DNA from: Branchiostoma floridae
Taxonomy: Eukaryota; Chordata; Leptocardii; Amphioxiformes; Branchiostomatidae
Reading direction: 5' to 3'
NCBI RefSeq assembly: GCF_000003815.2
Contig: NC_049988.1
Span: 5,906,950-5,970,949, forward strand
Length of the DNA stretch: 64,000 nt
The notes beneath the pieces are model-generated. The model saw only the letters and a list, made by a program, of their open reading frames with translations. It was not told the DNA's origin and did not search any database. Positions 39,201 through 45,500 of this stretch are shown piece after piece (within the stretch, counting starts at the first letter, position 1; each line of letters starts with the position of its first letter). The translations under genes were made by a program, and so were the position numbers.

Positions 39201-39582
39201 GTTCCTGCTGCTCGGAGACCTCACAGAGAAGGAGGCTGCGAGCGAAGATGGAGAGGCTGGCCTGACCGTCAGGACGCTGGCCTATCGTGAGCGGACCGAC
39301 CGCGACGTCCCTGCCGATGGCATGGCGGAGGTCGACGGGAAAAGCCCGGCTGCTCTTTCCGAGACAATCCGGCAGCTGTCCGGGCCGCTCACGCGCATGG
39401 AGACCGCCATGTCATCCGGTTTCAGGGACCTGATCAGCATTATTGAGGACCAGGCGATGAAGAACGAACAGGAGATATCCGACTACACCCTATTGGCCAG
39501 GGTCCTGGACAGGCTTTGCCTTGTTCTGTACGTCATCAGCATTGCCGTGGCCGTGCCTATGACCATGCATCTGGGCACGTAA
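18501..39582 (+). CDS. Chimeric LRP/Fz/kringle/sushi-ectodomain Cys-loop receptor channel (18 exons)
   Basis: Exons: 18501-18567, 23070-23327, 23766-23931, 25572-25693, 26295-26484, 26961-27049, 27336-27452, 28762-29014, 30735-30886, 31276-31497, 33100-33288, 34416-34543, 35060-35104, 35973-36082, 36384-36571, 37319-37636, 37891-38023, 39201-39582. All junctions use GT/AG and preserve phase, giving 3129 coding bases (1042 aa). Order: signal peptide (1-~20), six YWTD blades (~30-297), LDLa (301-336), Fz CRD (338-~455), kringle (~474-546), sushi (~551-608), channel ligand-binding domain (~610-808), four membrane helices (~811-1038). The protein should sit in the plasma membrane with a very large N-terminal ectodomain. 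The channel part is nicotinic-like: Cys loop C737-C751 and acidic M2 rings. No RNA evidence is available, so separate transcripts are possible, but the unbroken phase-1 chain from one signal peptide argues for one protein. The ligand is unknown. Confidence 0.87.
18655..19079. repeat. (CA)n microsatellite, intron 1
   Basis: Long pure CA run at about 18660-18750, then imperfect CA/TA/CG repeats to 19079. ORFs on both strands here are repeat artefacts. An inserted element at 19080 splits the CA tract from its continuation at 20325. Confidence 0.95.
19080..20319. mobile_element. Non-autonomous element inserted in a CA microsatellite
   Basis: Bounded by 'gggcccccaagg' and 'ctttggggccccc', imperfect inverted ends, with CA-rich DNA immediately outside on both sides. 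The ends carry inverted/direct 'acgctctacg' and 'ctacgtaatacgtt' blocks. The interior has about four diverged copies of a ~190-bp unit containing 'ttgaccctctgaaacaccat' and 'cagactaagctaagtt'. No transposase is present. The target duplication cannot be resolved because the flank is repetitive. Confidence 0.6.
20325..20470. repeat. (CA)n microsatellite, right part
   Basis: Continuation of the CA-rich tract beyond the inserted element. Confidence 0.95.
20471..21600. other. Intron 1 of the chimeric gene, non-coding
   Basis: AT-rich intronic sequence. No exon with matching phase was found here, and the transition from exon 1 to exon 2 is already in frame. Confidence 0.45.
21601..22528. mobile_element. 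TTAA-flanked non-autonomous transposon, copy 1
   Basis: Starts TTAACCCTATCCAGACTGGG and ends CCCAGTTTGGATTGGGTTAA, near-perfect inverted ends with TTAA at both extremities. The interior includes 'tgttggcaacaattt', 'gttgccatggcaacggg' and repeated 'gacgtcat' blocks. A shorter copy lies at 35205-35942. TTAA targets point to piggyBac or Kolobok-like mobilisation; no transposase is present. Confidence 0.75.
22529..23069. other. Intron 1 remainder, non-coding
   Basis: No element or exon recognised before the acceptor at 23069. Confidence 0.4.
23070..27049 (+). CDS. Exons 2-6: six-bladed YWTD (LDLR class B) beta-propeller
   Basis: Exons 23070-23327, 23766-23931, 25572-25693, 26295-26484 and 26961-27049 encode residues ~23-298. 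Blade motifs in order: 'YVYWFDSR', 'NIYWSVHD', 'GFMYWADGG', 'RLYYRDQQ', 'FIYWSSN' and 'GPWGIYITEAG', with the linking 'LDP/VDE' and 'RTVLVDGL' strands. Six repeats make one complete propeller of the LDLR/LRP type, an extracellular protein-binding fold. The EGF modules that usually flank LRP propellers are absent. The last two blades are joined across the exon 5/6 splice at a lysine codon, using the donor 'ggaaa|gtgaga' at 26485; an alternative donor at 26472 would break the frame. The group is class 1-1 at both ends. Confidence 0.88.
23417..23670. mobile_element. Fold-back MITE, intron 2
   Basis: The left arm runs 'atccatgcacaaaataaagc...aacaagctttcgatcagtcc...caagttgaaatgaccca'. The right arm (from about 23584) is its near-perfect reverse complement. 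The arms are about 80 bp and the loop about 90 bp. Confidence 0.85.
24412..25268. mobile_element. Two ~220-bp direct repeats flanking a LINE 3' fragment
   Basis: 24412-24650 and 25064-25268 are about 85-90% alike by eye. Both contain 'ggttcgtaaaccctca', 'caagcagcaaacgctgtgag' and 'ccctgattggctgatgacag'. Between them, 24651-25063 reads a plus-strand LINE-like C-terminus ('NKEIIYGHLS', 'RCILQSKHYLFCTAIS') and ends in 'taaataaagctttaaaaaat'. This looks like a LINE fragment beside or inside a duplicated host repeat, all within intron 3. Confidence 0.55.
25289..25503. mobile_element. Inverted-repeat element with ~46-bp arms, intron 3
   Basis: The left arm 'tcgaacaaggtcttcttcg...ttctaattcttccg' is matched by the inverted right arm 'cggaagaattaaaagaagg...gaccttgttcga' (25458-25503). 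The right arm ends 68 bp before exon 4. It contains the hammerhead-like motif next to its right arm. Confidence 0.8.
25416..25461 (+). ncRNA. Hammerhead-ribozyme-like motif (type I, minimal stem III)
   Basis: CTGATGA (25423-25429) and GAAACGTC (25448-25455) are the two conserved hammerhead core blocks. Seven bases before the first (ttctgta) pair with seven after the second (tacggaa), counting one G-U, forming stem I. The middle 'gacgac agata gtcgcc' forms stem II with one mismatch and one extra A before it. Stem III would be only the palindrome ACGT, the minimal form known from Penelope-like retroelements that works best as a dimer. The extra A and the mismatch weaken the call; it may be a decayed copy. 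Confidence 0.42.
25860..26270. mobile_element. Dispersed repeat, 'ggaccggtcc' family, copy 1
   Basis: Shares with 38705-39150 the ordered blocks 'caattgtccagttcgctaca'-like, 'cccattggcgt', 'ataatctgtt', 'ttttttttcaggtcc' and 'ggaccggtcca...cggttttgtacc'. Neither copy codes for protein. The outer end resembles 'ggggtgggtac', possibly a DNA-transposon terminus. Confidence 0.6.
26520..26910 (+). mobile_element. LINE 3' relic (CR1/L2-like), intron 5
   Basis: A plus-strand frame reads 'WNLLSQSTVGASSLGSFKER', resembling the 'WN.LP..V..A.S...FK.R' segment after the RT domain in Jockey/CR1-group elements. A non-coding tail ends 'gcgcaataaagaatgaattc'. The 5' part is absent. It is intronic. Confidence 0.6.
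27336..27452 (+). CDS. Exon 7: LDL receptor class A module
   Basis: Residues 298-337 carry the six-cysteine pattern from 'PCSPGYFPC' through 'NACILAWKRC' to 'DEATDCPDGRDEEGC'. The acidic cluster D-x3-D-C-x-D-G-x-D-E holds the calcium-coordinating residues of LDLa modules, so it should fold and bind calcium. A single symmetrical phase 1-1 exon directly after the propeller exons. Confidence 0.92.
27471..27607. mobile_element. Palindromic MITE, 'aatacaacacgg' family
   Basis: Starts 'agaatacaacacggtgtatt' and ends with the inverted 'aatacaccgtgttgtatt'. The GC-rich core contains nested palindromes 'gcccgaccgcggg...cccgcgggagggc'. It lies 18 bp after the LDLa exon donor. Confidence 0.8.
27844..28211. 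mobile_element. Fold-back element with ~95-bp arms, intron 7
   Basis: The left arm begins 'gtgatttttgacagccc' and the right arm ends 'gggctgtcaaaagtcac'. They match inverted over about 95 bp, including 'ttacatgtttccccac' and 'gcctgtgtgatacgcctttc'. The interior contains another copy of the 'aatacaacacggtgtat' block, so the two families are nested or related. Confidence 0.8.
28212..28761. other. Intron 7 remainder
   Basis: Non-coding. No exon of compatible phase recognised. Confidence 0.4.
28762..30886 (+). CDS. Exons 8-9: Frizzled-type cysteine-rich domain
   Basis: Exons 28762-29014 and 30735-30886 encode residues 337-472. The segment 'CLPIPVDFDLGDRLAVLPNQ' followed by 'LGQTTFEEI', then 'HPEFREFASVVIFPRC', then 'CRSWCEEV' and a final cysteine pair is the Frizzled CRD pattern (P-N-x-L-G-x-T, HP-L-R-F, FP-R-C, C-R-x-x-C-E-x-V). 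This fold binds Wnts or lipids in Frizzled, ROR and MuSK. Compared with the usual ten cysteines, those aligned to C2 (P-x-C after the first motif), C3 (before HP) and C4 (R-F-L-C) are replaced, so at least one disulfide is missing. The two exons together form a phase 1-1 module. Confidence 0.85.
29075..29400. repeat. Dispersed repeat, also at 60933-61120
   Basis: Begins 'gaaaggccgatatttgctag' and continues with 'gagcaaatacagcatgtttc'. The same start occurs downstream of RRP7A. It lies in intron 8 and has no coding content. Confidence 0.6.
29401..29663. other. Intron 8, non-coding
   Basis: No feature recognised other than 'gggggccaaaattcgcaaaaa' blocks reminiscent of the repeat near 63.5 kb. 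Confidence 0.4.
29664..29776. mobile_element. Perfect-hairpin fold-back element, second copy
   Basis: The 113 bp start 'tagcctggtatccagccgt' and end with its reverse complement. The stem 'attatagctcccgcgcatct...' differs from that at 12138-12248, but the terminal ~18 bp are shared. It should extrude as a near-perfect hairpin. Confidence 0.88.
29777..30734. repeat. Intron 8 with degenerate 'caagattt' repeats
   Basis: About 30350-30570 repeats 'aatcttaagattt / atctcaagattt'-like words in both orientations, an AT-rich degenerate tandem. The rest is unremarkable intron. Confidence 0.5.
31276..31497 (+). CDS. Exon 10: kringle domain
   Basis: Residues ~472-546. The module starts 'CYHGNGMNYRGRSSKTISG' and continues 'AECVKW', 'NNYCRNP', 'RPFCLV' and 'EDCDLIPC'. 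These are the six kringle cysteines with the N-Y-C-R-N-P and G-x-x-Y-x-G signatures in the right order. Kringles are disulfide-rich protein- or lysine-binding modules. A single symmetrical phase 1-1 exon. Fz followed by kringle is the order seen in ROR receptors, which here lack their kinase partner. Confidence 0.95.
31498..33099. other. Intron 10, includes a LINE-type 3' tail
   Basis: Non-coding. Around 31990-32145 a tail ends 'acaataaaggtcattcattc', typical of CR1/L2-type LINE 3' ends, but no RT coding remains. No other feature recognised. Confidence 0.45.
33100..33288 (+). CDS. Exon 11: sushi / CCP domain
   Basis: Residues ~546-609. Four cysteines in the sushi pattern: 'GCWDMGPPTNGIRVP', 'YNVGERVTYTCNEGYNL', 'RVTCFEDGIW', 'KPSCS'. 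The G-Y after the second cysteine and the W before the last are both conserved. Sushi domains are protein-binding modules of complement regulators and several synaptic scaffolds. A single phase 1-1 exon that joins directly to the channel's N-terminal exon. Confidence 0.95.
33289..34415. other. Intron 11, non-coding
   Basis: No repeat or exon recognised apart from short 'ggttcgaa' recurrences at about 33510-33580. Confidence 0.4.
34416..36571 (+). CDS. Exons 12-15: Cys-loop receptor ligand-binding domain
   Basis: Exons 34416-34543, 35060-35104, 35973-36082 and 36384-36571 encode residues ~609-766. It begins with the alpha-helix/first strand 'KLEEDLLNGYSESQPPDIER', then 'EEVIDLDEKKERLVASIVID', 'TWRDSRLEWKPKYFG', 'SSIWTPTFTLKRNADP', 'VLLLISTDGTVRWR' and the Cys loop. 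The Cys loop has exactly 13 residues between C737 (36484) and C751 (36526), with the hallmark F-P-x-D. This parallels nicotinic subunits strand by strand. Deviations: loop A reads W-T-P-T instead of W-x-P-D, the loop B W-T-Y-D after the Cys loop is absent, and no adjacent cysteine pair occurs at loop C. A canonical acetylcholine site is therefore unlikely. Confidence 0.9.
34655..34942 (-). mobile_element. tRNA-derived SINE, intron 12
   Basis: On the minus strand it starts 'ggggtcatgtaatgcaatcg' with an A-box-like 'aatgcaatcggcagagtg' and a clear B box 'tgttcgaatcc'. The body then matches the SINE at 14441-14703 ('aaggcacttta', 'ctgtccctcgg', 'gagccaccccctcgagcacg', 'aaagaacccaccacac'). Confidence 0.78.
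35205..35942. mobile_element. TTAA-flanked non-autonomous transposon, copy 2
   Basis: Starts TTAACCTTATTCAGACCGGG and ends 'agcccgatctgaatagtgttaa', inverted ends with TTAA outside. The interior shares 'gttggcaacaattt', 'gctgccatggtaa' and 'gacgtcatttta' with copy 1 at 21601-22528 but is about 190 bp shorter. It occupies most of intron 13. Confidence 0.75.
36105..36290. repeat. (GT)n microsatellite, intron 14
   Basis: GT runs with interspersed GCGC. Starts about 25 bp after the exon 14 donor and ends about 90 bp before the exon 15 acceptor. Confidence 0.95.
36572..37318. repeat. Intron 15 with a 46-bp tandem duplication
   Basis: 'caatgacaatagagtcgttt...gccatcttggattt' occurs twice in a row, starting at 36881 and 36927. 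The rest is non-coding. Confidence 0.7.
37319..38023 (+). CDS. Exons 16-17: channel pre-M1, M1, M2 and M3
   Basis: Exons 37319-37636 and 37891-38023 encode residues 766-916. 'LERIPLFHI' corresponds to the conserved R-x-P-L-F-Y entry into M1 (about 811-833, with the conserved Pro-Cys). M2 is about 840-860: 'GDRIAFGVTIQLSMVVSLVF' then 'VTEVLP'. In standard M2 numbering this gives Asp at -1', Arg at 0', Thr at 6', Leu at 9' and Glu at 20'. M3 is about 873-894 ('TLIVVCMGLMGLFLFFTMGI'). The acidic -1' and 20' rings and the lack of the P-A-R motif of GABA/glycine receptors predict a cation channel. Three extra cysteines (767, 773, 800) lie in the segment between the Cys loop and M1. Confidence 0.93.
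38705..39150. mobile_element. Dispersed repeat, 'ggaccggtcc' family, copy 2
   Basis: Begins 'ggggtgagtaccggtgcagg' and ends '...cggttttgtaccagtac', sharing block order with 25860-26270. Lies in the last intron, just before the terminal exon's polypyrimidine run. Confidence 0.6.
39201..39582 (+). CDS. Exon 18: M3-M4 loop and M4
   Basis: Residues 916-1042. A charged cytoplasmic loop of about 120 residues is followed by an amphipathic stretch ('GFRDLISIIEDQAMKNEQ') matching the pre-M4 MA helix. Then comes M4, 'RLCLVLYVISIAVAVPMTMH', and the C-terminus LGT with TAA at 39580. The protein ends a few residues after M4, as is normal for this family. Acceptor 'tttataag|g' at 39200 is weak in pyrimidines, but phase 2 is matched exactly. 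Confidence 0.88.
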
Positions 39583-40460
39583 AAAAAGCGATCAGACGTA
39601 AGCCGTACGTGCAAATACGTGCTGTCTACGTGCCAAAACGTCGGCAATCCTTTGGGATCCGTAAGTGGTAAGTACTGCCTCCGTACGAACTCGTAGGGAA
39701 TCCGACGGATTTTGGAGGACGCAGACACGCCGTAGAACTTTACGTGCAGGCAAAACCTTGTGTGCCATCGGGCTGCAGATTCCCCCACCCCAACCACCAC
39801 CCCCCAACCCCCGTACATGTCAGTACGGGCGACGCGCTTTTATAAATATGTGGCGGACGTGGCCTGTCAAAAAATGACCTACGGAAAAATTGCACGTACG
39901 GCGGGTTGTGCCGTTAGCTTAACTGCATTATGATTATAGAGAAAAGAAACAAGTTTTTGCTGGTATTTTCTACAATTTCTTCTTCCTCTTCTGTCAGGAA
40001 ACAAACAGAGCTTAGAACTGTTTTGAGACAAACAGAGCTCAGAACTGCATCAGCATTTTTTGGGCTTGCACACAATATTATAGGGCGAGGCTAATGATAT
40101 CGTAGAGTTATTTTACTGACCTGGTCCAAAAATCAGGTAGATGTAGAGTGGCTCTTTTTTTACTCGCACACAACGCTATAGGCCATAGGCGAGCCTAATT
40201 GTATAGTATACTATGCGAGTAGTTTGTGACAAACGCCTACAGGGGAAACGTTCTCTGTATTTTCGCGAAAAGGTTATCTCTATTTCTAGTTGTTATTCTT
40301 TTACTTCATCTTTGAATGATCTGCATGCATAGCCAGAGCTACCGAACTTTTACAAATGGCTAGTGCTTTAAGAACTACTACAGATAAGATAATATATATA
40401 CACGATTGAAGTCTTCAAATTTAGCAATGATGTGAAAGCGTGTAAATACATTAGAGCGTA
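39583..40460 (+). other. 3' UTR and downstream flank of the channel gene
   Basis: No coding content. No canonical AATAAA was found close to the stop, so the polyadenylation site is unknown. Confidence 0.35.
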
Positions 40461-40659
40461 TACTGTAAATGCAGAAATGTTCGCGGTGATTTTATGTTCG
40501 CAGTACTTCACCGCGAACTTAAATCCACTGCGAACATTTATCCGTTATATTATGTAGCTACAGTCTATGACGCTACCGCGAAATTAAAGCCACCGCGAGA
40601 AGTCAATTTTCCCGCTACCGCGAAATTAAATCCCCGCGAACTTAAATGCATTTACAGTA
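40461..40659. mobile_element. MITE with 'tactgtaaatgcag' inverted termini
   Basis: Starts 'tactgtaaatgcagaaatgt' and ends 'cttaaatgcatttacagta', with internal 'ttcgcgg' and 'accgcgaaattaaa' units in both orientations. This 'TACTGTAAATG...ttcgcgg' pattern is a widespread animal MITE type. Confidence 0.8.
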
Positions 40660-41529
40660 ATACAGACCAGATGTTGTATTTTCATAGGTATTCAGTGTAA
40701 GGTTAGGAAAATCCTTGAAGTCAATTGTTTGTACCCCATCGCATCGGCTAACAAGAGCCAGGGAATGAAAATGCAACGTCATACGAACTCATCGAAATTA
40801 AAGCTGTCATCACGTTTACATTCTGCTAGGGCGCATTTATTGGTACCAGTAAAAACGATGGCGCTACGTACAGTAGTGTAAATTGTATTTGTAGTAAATG
40901 TCGTAAATGTGAAATCTCAATGTCAATGATATGAAGATTTTGTTATGCAGAATTTTTGGTGTTTCTACAAAAAATCTGCTATAAGAATCCATACAATTCA
41001 ACTTATTATTCATCTATTTGTTAGTATGCATCTAAGTAGGAAGTGCATGCGACCTTAAGGCGTTTTCAGTGTGACCTGGGGCAAGGCCAAAAAAAGTGAC
41101 CAAAAAAAGAGTGAACTTTTTGTACATATCTTGCTCCTCAAGTATGCCGAGTGTAGAGAAAACTGCGTATTTTATTTTTAAACTCTTGTCTCATCCATAT
41201 ATTCTATCATCCATATATTCTATCACTTCACAAATAGACATTGTTGTTGCGAAACACTGTGGTAAGAAGCTGTGTAAACATACCCAAACACAACTATGTA
41301 TCCTTAAACTGTCACAGGTTTACTTCCTTCAAATGTGCTATTACAAAAATAAAGGTCAACAGAACGAACAGATTCCAATCTGTCCTAGGTGTCACATTGT
41401 TATAGCAAACTAACTTTTATATTTGTTTTAAGGAGGTAAATTCCTTCTCGAGTTTCAGATGATAGTGTCATAAACTGCATAACTTTCCTTCGTGTGGTTT
41501 ATCAGCGCTCTGTGAAATCAAGTTTAAAA
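40660..41529. other. Intergenic, no gene seen
   Basis: A 105-codon ORF at 41096-41413 has no domain and AT-biased composition, so it is not called. Confidence 0.4.
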
Positions 41530-41675
41530 ACACACATACACGCACGCACATACATGTACATAAACACACGAGGGCGCACACACACATGCAAAAACACACA
41601 CGCACATTCACGCGCACACACAAATTCACACACCTGCTCACAAACGCAAACACACACGCACTTACTGACACACAT

Positions 41676-41722
<47 letters not shown>
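41530..41722. repeat. (CA)n microsatellite
   Basis: Imperfect CA tract, followed by a possible LINE tail 'gcaataaagattatcattat' at about 41790. Confidence 0.9.
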
Positions 41723-41724
<2 letters not shown>

Positions 41725-41829
41725 TACAAGTATGATTATGTATATCATTAATGCTTTACTTTGCATGCAATTAGCCCTCGGGCATGAATTTGCAATAAAG
41801 ATTATCATTATTATTAATGATAATGAACT

Positions 41830-42320
41830 ACGGTAAAACCATCATTTGCAAACGTACAAAGCCTTTATTTTCATTTCATTCTACTTTGTCACATTTCTGC
41901 CCTTAGCTTCCTTTTTGTCCAAGTTTGCTCTCACTATCTTTGATTGTACATTTCTTTGTGGAACCAAAATCAGGCAATTGCCAACAGGTGGTTGGAGTGA
42001 TGCCTTATGCAAGAGCGCCACCTACTGATTCTTACAGAAGTGCATATGAAGCAAGGTGTAAATACTGATGCCATCCAAACGATCATGTACATTTTAGATG
42101 TGACACATTGACTGCAAATGATATTTTAAAAACTAAATAAAATATTTATTCATTGTTTCTTAAATTGTAATATTAAACATATATCATTCTAATTCTTCTC
42201 TTCTTGATTTGAGCGAAAATACTTTGCATGCGGTGTGGTGACCTTTGACATCCACATGTGCGTGCACGAACAAATTTCTGTCGGTTTTTGTGTTAAAATT
42301 CCTTCCCTAAAACCGCCAAA
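41830..42320 (+). promoter_or_regulatory. Probable RRP7A promoter side and 5' UTR
   Basis: Non-coding sequence upstream of the RRP7A start codon, which lies in 'gccaaaATGaag' (A at -3). I could not define a transcription start. Confidence 0.3.
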
Positions 42321-42574
42321 ATGAAGAAAACAAATGCTTCCGATACATCAGAAGGACCCGATTCCTTTGTGCAGCTGTGCCAGGAGTTTTCGGTGAGCGG
42401 TTTTACCGCCGTGCCGGTGAAATTCAGCTCCGGGTGCCAGTCGTGCCAGCTTCTGTACTTGAAGCCGCACCAAGTCCGTGGGACAGACGACATCAGACCG
42501 GCAGGAAGAACTCTGTTTGTACTAAACGTACCGCCTTACTGTACCAAGGACTGTCTACACAGACTCTTCTCAAG
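42321..42574 (+). CDS. RRP7A: RRP7A exon 1
   Basis: Residues 1-85, from ATG to the end of 'CTKDCLHRLFS(R)'. The true donor 'tctcaag|gtaaga' at 42575 is the first of about 30 near-identical donors. Read-through meets TAA in the first intronic codon, so only this donor gives a long protein. Confidence 0.93.
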
Positions 42575-45500
42575 GTAAGAACTGTTTGTACTAAACGTGC
42601 CGCCTTACTGTACCAAGGACTGTCTACACAGACTCTTCTCAAGGTAAGAACTCTTTGTACTAAACGTAGTCCGCCTTACTGTACCAAGGACTGTCTACAC
42701 AGGCTCTTCTCAAGGTAAGAACTGTTTGTACTAAACGTACCACCTTACTGTACCAAGGACTGTCTACACAGACTCTTCTCAAGGTAAGAACTGTTTGTAC
42801 TAAACGTGCCGCCTTACTGTACCAAGGACTGTCTACACAGGCTCTTCTCAAGGTAAGAACTGTTTGTACTAAACGTACCACCTTACTGTACCAAGGACTG
42901 TCTACACAGACTCTTCTCAAGGTAAGAACTGTTTGTACTAAACGTGCCGCCTTACTGTACCAAGGACTGTCTACACAGGCTCTTTTCAAGGTAAGAACTG
43001 TTTGTACTAAACGTGCCGCCTTACTGTACCAAGGACTGTCTACACAGGCTCTTCTCAAGGTAAGAACTGTTTGTACTAAACGTGCCACCTTACTGTACCA
43101 AGGACTGTCTACACAGGCTCTTCTCAAGGTAAGAACTGTTTGTACTAAACATACCGCCTTACTGTACCAAGGACTGTCTACACAGGCTCTTCTCAAGGTA
43201 AGAACTGTTTGTACTAAACGTACCGCCTTACTGTACCAAGGACTGTCTACACAGGCTCTTCTCAAGGTAAGAACTGTTTGTACTAAATGTGCCGCCTTAC
43301 TGTACCAAGGACTGTCTACACAGGCTCTTCTCAAGGTAAGAACTGTTTGTACTAAACGTGCCGCCGGGTGTTCGGAATTACCGGTCCGGTCTGTTTGGGG
43401 GGCGGAAAAACCGGTCCGATCTGTTATGCGTGTATCAACGCCCCCAGGCAGGAAATAGCAGAATTGCAATTTGTATGGTGTGTTCCCGTATATCACAACA
43501 TGGAGCGCATTAACGCTAATGAGGTGATGATGAGCCGCGTGTCCTCACCGTAAGAACTGATTAGCGCCTTGATTTTACAACAGTATGAATAGTAAGAATG
43601 CCGGTATCCTTCCAGTGACAGTAGTAAATCAACGCATCAACGTAAGACCGGCTCCGGTCGGTGCGGTCTTTCATGTTGCTAGCGGAGTGCGTTCTCATCC
43701 GTACAAAATTCTTCTCTTTTTTGGTGCGAAAATGTAATCCCTAACACTTGTTTCATAATGAGAGAACTGTAGGTTGGAATGATTGGATTGTGTATTAATA
43801 ATATCCATCAGAAGTTTTCTGCATTCAAAGCGGCGCACATTAGGTCGTTGACCCCGAAATACGCAGCGGGCATGGATATGTGTGCGATGTTTCTTGACAT
43901 ATCATATTCTCTGTATAAATGACAGATTTTACCGAGATTGATATTGATTGTTGTCTTGCACTTGTCGCTAAAGACGAATATTTTGTTTTGATGACAATCC
44001 CTTGTAATCACCTGCGAAAACTCGGACGCCGACGGGAAAGACGCCCGTGTAGTTTTTAGAGCCGAAACAGTCATGGGTGACCCTAATATATTCGAACTTA
44101 ACCAAGCCACAGCGCTAAATAGACATCGTAATTTGTATGTTGGAAATAGATTTGACAGGAATTGACCAAAGGTGGGCTTTCAATGTTTCGGCAGTCTCGT
44201 GTCGGCCAGCTGAACGCGTGGGAAAATGTTGAAACAAGAGTGACAGTCCGGGGGTGCCTGGCGTCTTACACGGAGCGCCGCGAGTCTGTGACTGTCGCAG
44301 ACTCGTGCTGATTTCGTTACACATCGAGTGCGTAGAATATAAAAATGATAATAATACTATAGAGAATCGTAAATACAGTGGTTCGTTCTTTGTTGATGTA
44401 ACGTCCTTGGTTCTTTGGAGCTCTTGGCTTGATTCATTTCCAAAAGTAAATAGCACTTGTATTTTAATTCAATTGCAAATCCCATCCACAGACCGACAAT
44501 GCCACAGCCTGGCTGTTACTATGGTTGTGATTGTGATTGGCAGTTGTGCGGTTTCCTCTGTAATGATATCCCTAACCTACTTAGCATATCGGTACCCTTT
44601 GATCAGGCCGACAGAACTCCACAAACTGCCGAGGGATAGCTTTTCAGGATCGTGTAGAACTTCCCACATTACGTTAGAAATCGGAGACTAATATACCCAT
44701 TACAAATGTCTCACTGAGTATAACCTTTTTTCTTTGCAAGTGGAAATATAAGATTTGCCTGAGTTGGTTATTTATCATATACATGTACAAGGTGAAATTG
44801 TAAAACCATATTATGCCCGGTCATAACTTATATTTCTATAGATAAGCTGATGCTCCTTTGTTAGGAATTGATTGATATCATAGCTACTTTTCTAGAGGCG
44901 GACTTTTCGGATATTTTTTTCTTCTTTGAAATTTAATATACATTGTATAATACACTATACAATTTACATTGTATAATGTAACCATATGCCCATGTATTTC
45001 TAGTTAAGATGATGGTCCTTGTTTAATTAGTTATTGATATCACAACTACTTTACGAGACGATACAAAACTATGTTTTCATTCGACGACTTTGCTTGAAAT
45101 GATGATGCTGGTCGTCGAGGGTGCCGAGGGGCCCAACAAGACCTACCTGTTCCTGACGGAGCTCTTGGGACGGAACATCGCTGACGGCCGCTCCTGATCG
45201 TCGGATAGTCGACCGACGAAATCAATACAGGGCATTCATGTGTTTTTAATGTATTTTTTGATCGTATTTGTCTGTTCAATGTTGAGTTGGCGTACGTAAC
45301 TAACTAACCGTACCTGTTCAAACTTGTGAAGTCGTAACTAACATTACACTTACTTCTATGTATTAATTTAAGACATACTATTATTAGGTAGCTACATTTA
45401 TAAGTCAGAATAAAGGGATTCGGGGTTCCATCCCTTGCACACTGCTGATCGTCGGGGGTGCAGCTCCGCCAACAAGACCTAGCCTCTACCAGGCTCCGCG

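Noticed and set aside
42660-43496. Minus-strand 278-codon ORF repeating 'VQTVLTLRRACVDSPWYSKA'
   Set aside because: Antisense of the 69-bp RRP7A exon-edge minisatellite; open only because 69 is a multiple of three. The same applies to 52323-53129 and 53160-53747.
44254-44691. 145-codon plus-strand ORF as a transposase
   Set aside because: No catalytic DDE/DDD pattern or zinc finger; only the last part is membrane-like. Listed only as a weak candidate exon.
45108-45198. Small ORF 'MMMLVVEGAEGPNKTYLFL...' inside the DNA transposon
   Set aside because: Only 33 codons, no family match, and a similar phrase recurs nearby out of frame, so it is more likely repeat than gene.
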